Position numbers and translations under genes: made by a program. The notes beneath the pieces are model-generated. The model did no database searches. It had not been told where the DNA came from and saw nothing but the letters and a program-made list of their open reading frames with translations. Below, in pieces: positions 62,471-64,000 of a stretch of 64,000 bases of DNA. Source of the DNA: Candidatus Krumholzibacteriota bacterium (GTDB taxonomy: Bacteria; Krumholzibacteriota; Krumholzibacteriia; LZORAL124-64-63). How positions within the stretch are numbered: the first letter of the stretch is position 1; every line of letters starts with the position of its first letter. The DNA lies in the NCBI GenBank assembly GCA_022711765.1, contig JAKLEB010000002.1:1056620-1120619 (forward strand), read 5' to 3'.

Positions 62471-62554
62471 GCCGCCCTGCGGCAGACACGAGGTCCGGGC
62501 TGGTCCTCGCTTCGCTGCGGAGACGCCCGGACCCCGTGTCTGCCGCAGGGCGGT
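62471..62554. repeat. Long hairpin element, copy 1
   Basis: A 9-bp inner stem (62492-62500 / 62525-62533), one mismatch, and a 19-bp outer stem (62472-62490 / 62535-62553), with a terminal G-T wobble (62471/62554), surround a 24-base loop (62501-62524). That loop is the exact reverse complement of 62682-62705 in copy 2. No coding gene is supported across it. Confidence 0.8.
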
Positions 62555-62651
62555 CTCCCGTCGATCGCCGGCCTGTCGAAGGGGTCCAGAGGGCGTGTCG
62601 GGCGTTCGCCGCCACTCTTCCCTCTCCGCGCGCCGCCGCGCAGACGGAGAT

Positions 62652-62735
62652 GCCGCCGGGTGTTGTCGGCTCGGTCCCGGCGTCTCCGCAGCGAAGCGAG
62701 GACCAGCCGGGACCGAGCCGACAACACCCGGCGGC
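62652..62735. repeat. Long hairpin element, copy 2 (opposite orientation)
   Basis: A perfect stem of 30 bp (62652-62681 / 62706-62735) around a 24-base loop (62682-62705) identical, in reverse orientation, to the loop of copy 1. Next to the loop both copies share a GGTCC(G/C)GGC-like stem end with a compensatory base-pair change. The outer stem sequences are unrelated yet both fully paired. It lies 27 bases from the end of the mannosidase gene; between copies about 97 bases hold nothing I recognise. Confidence 0.8.
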
Positions 62736-62762
62736 GCTCCAGCGCCACGACCGCGCGCGGCC

Positions 62763-64000
62763 TCAGTGCGAGAAGGCGCTCGCCGGGACCTCCTGCCGCG
62801 CGAACCCCGGGCCGCTCCACTCGAGCTTCAGGTCGCGGCCGCCGAGGTGCTGGAAGTACTCGACCTTGATCGCGTGGGGGCCCGCGGCCAGGGGCAGGTC
62901 CGCCTGGACCGCGCTGCTGCCGTGGACGCCGTCATGGTCGAGCACGAGCCGGTCGTCGATCCAGAGGCGGCTGCCGTCGTCGCTCGTGAGCCAGAAACGA
63001 TAGATGCCGCGGCGTCCAGCCTCGACGAAGCCGGTGAACACGATGCCCACGTCCTCGTCGGGAAGCCCGGGCAAGCCGGCGACGGTGGGGCTCGCGAGCT
63101 GCGTCACCGGCGAGAGCGCGGCGAAGTCCGGCAGGGCGGTCCAGGCCCCGACATAGCCCCGCGCGGCGAGGCCGGCGGCGCGCGCGCCGCCGCCGCCGGC
63201 GGCCGCAGGCCACGGCTCGAGGCGCGTGAACGACGCAGCTCGGACCGTCGTCTCCGGGAAGCCGGGAGCCGCGACCTCGAGCACCAGGTCGGCCGACGCG
63301 GACAGCGCGATGGGGCCGCCGGCGTACGCACGCAGCGCGCCTCCGCGCTCGCCGTAGCGGATGGTCGCGCCGCGGTCGGGGCTGGTGACCCGGAAGCTCA
63401 GCGTGTCGACGAACGCCAGGCGCGGCGCCTCGATGCGCAGGCTCGGGCGGACCGGCCGGTCCACGAACGAGTGCGCGGGCCTCAGGGCGCGGCCGGACTC
63501 GGTCTGACTCGCGGCGAGGACGATCAGTGCCGGATCATCCGGCAGCGTGAGCGTCCGGGCGCCCGCGCCGGCCGGGATCTCGACGCGGTAGAAGTGCGTG
63601 AAGACGTACGGCTCCTGGCGGCCCTCGCCGTCGTGGCGGTGGGTGACGACCCAGCCGACGTCGGCCTCGGTCGTGTAGGCGGGGACGAGTGCCGCCGCAT
63701 CGTGCGCCAGGTCGTCGCCCGCCAGCCGGCTGTCCCACTGGCCGAAGTACGCGCGGCCATCCGGGATCCACGCATGGTGGACGGTGCCGTCGGCCAGCGG
63801 GAACGCCGCCTCGCGCGGCGCGGCCACGGCGCACATCAGAAGCTGCACGGCCGGCAGATCCGGCTCGGGCAGCGCCACCGACTGCCCGGCGCAGCGCACG
63901 AGGTTCGCAGCGCCCGGCGACTGCGGGCCGGTGCGGAACCGTACGCCGTCCCGCACGAATTCCCCGGGGACCAGCGCGCCGGGCAGGCTGTGGCCGGCGC
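62763..64000 (-). CDS. GH38-like alpha-mannosidase C-terminal part with PA14 domain (5-prime partial)
   Basis: The frame is open from the right edge and ends at 62763, giving 412 residues of a longer protein. The first visible part (GHSLPGALVP, then DGVRFRTGP, and FGQWDSRLAGDD) followed by VGWVVTHRHDGEGRQEPYVF matches the C-terminal beta regions of bacterial GH38 alpha-mannosidases. Next comes a chitobiase-C/FN3-like segment (DRGATIRYGERGG). Last is a PA14-like domain (about the final 130 residues; GIYRFWLTSDDGSRLWIDD, and LAAGPHAIKVEYFQ) that binds carbohydrate. The catalytic domain is outside the window, so activity is inferred from the C-terminal architecture only. Confidence 0.7.
   Translation of the reverse strand, partial: AGHSLPGALVPGEFVRDGVRFRTGPQSPGAANLVRCAGQSVALPEPDLPAVQLLMCAVAAPREAAFPLADGTVHHAWIPDGRAYFGQWDSRLAGDDLAHDAAALVPAYTTEADVGWVVTHRHDGEGRQEPYVFTHFYRVEIPAGAGARTLTLPDDPALIVLAASQTESGRALRPAHSFVDRPVRPSLRIEAPRLAFVDTLSFRVTSPDRGATIRYGERGGALRAYAGGPIALSASADLVLEVAAPGFPETTVRAASFTRLEPWPAAAGGGGARAAGLAARGYVGAWTALPDFAALSPVTQLASPTVAGLPGLPDEDVGIVFTGFVEAGRRGIYRFWLTSDDGSRLWIDDRLVLDHDGVHGSSAVQADLPLAAGPHAIKVEYFQHLGGRDLKLEWSGPGFARQEVPASAFSH

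Noticed and set aside
62471..62735. Insertion sequence with terminal inverted repeats
   Set aside because: There is no transposase between or beside the palindromes, and the stems of the two copies differ.
62453..62762. Small genes between the ZIP transporter and the mannosidase
   Set aside because: All frames here run through the hairpin elements and show repeat-derived Arg-rich peptides; no start with a ribosome site.
1..64000. tRNA, rRNA or CRISPR arrays
   Set aside because: No cloverleaf with a T-loop GGTTCRA-type motif, rRNA signature or regularly spaced direct repeats were recognised on reading; a covariance-model scan would be needed to be sure.

Overview
The window is GC-rich (around 70% by eye) and densely coded on both strands. 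Five secreted proteins end in a FlgD-like C-terminal sorting domain that begins with a PNPFNP motif. That feature, the many exported peptidases, and a 19-haem cytochrome point to a didermic, protein-secreting bacterium of the kind represented by Eisenbacteria, Krumholzibacteriota and relatives in the wider FCB group. This placement is an inference from gene style; there is no rRNA in the window. Coding sequence is GC-rich while promoters show up as short AT-rich islands. I saw no tRNA, rRNA, CRISPR array, insertion sequence or phage module. LAYOUT. (1) 1-5701, minus strand: a secreted thiol-chemistry cluster. It holds a PEGA/Omp28-like lipoprotein, a secreted sorting-domain protein, and a TlpA-type thioredoxin fused to an outer-membrane barrel. 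Downstream lies an Omp28-like protein whose thioredoxin motif reads Trp-TGA-Val-Tyr-Cys, with a bSECIS-like hairpin behind the TGA; it is a probable selenoprotein. (2) 6130-13625, plus: a gingipain-like C25 protease and an M14 carboxypeptidase, preceded by the same 12-base promoter motif. (3) 13725-16050, minus: an ECF sigma factor, its anti-sigma factor, an exported protein, and a small Rho-N/SAP-like protein. (4) 16285-19055, plus: a small secreted Pro-rich protein overlapping a TPR/sigma54-activator gene. Base composition changes abruptly inside the regulator. (5) 19093-26065: zinc homeostasis (zur-znuA-znuC-znuB plus a flavoprotein in one operon, then a metallophosphoesterase and a CDF exporter read the other way). 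A ZIP transporter lies far downstream at 61640. (6) 26109-41352: housekeeping and metabolic genes: pseudouridine synthase, methylmalonyl-CoA mutase, AspT-type transporter, serine deaminase and an NfeD/slipin pair. (7) 41413-48302: exported C69 and two S8 peptidases. (8) 49010-52590: a three-TIR-like protein and a membrane nSTAND ATPase, a candidate immune or signalling pair. (9) 52772-57352: multihaem cytochrome fused to cytochrome b, a four-haem c554-like cytochrome, and a soluble chemoreceptor-hemerythrin fusion. (10) 57457-64000: a tricorn-like protease, HD nucleotidase, ZIP transporter, two long hairpins with the same loop sequence in opposite orientation, and the 3-prime part of a GH38-like mannosidase gene running off the edge. 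HOW IT FITS TOGETHER. The exported peptidases and mannosidase suggest feeding on external protein and glycan. Propionyl or methylmalonyl units and serine would be handled by MutAB and SdaA. Zinc acquisition would serve the M14 metallopeptidase and similar enzymes. The cytochromes and the hemerythrin receptor link respiration to oxygen sensing.
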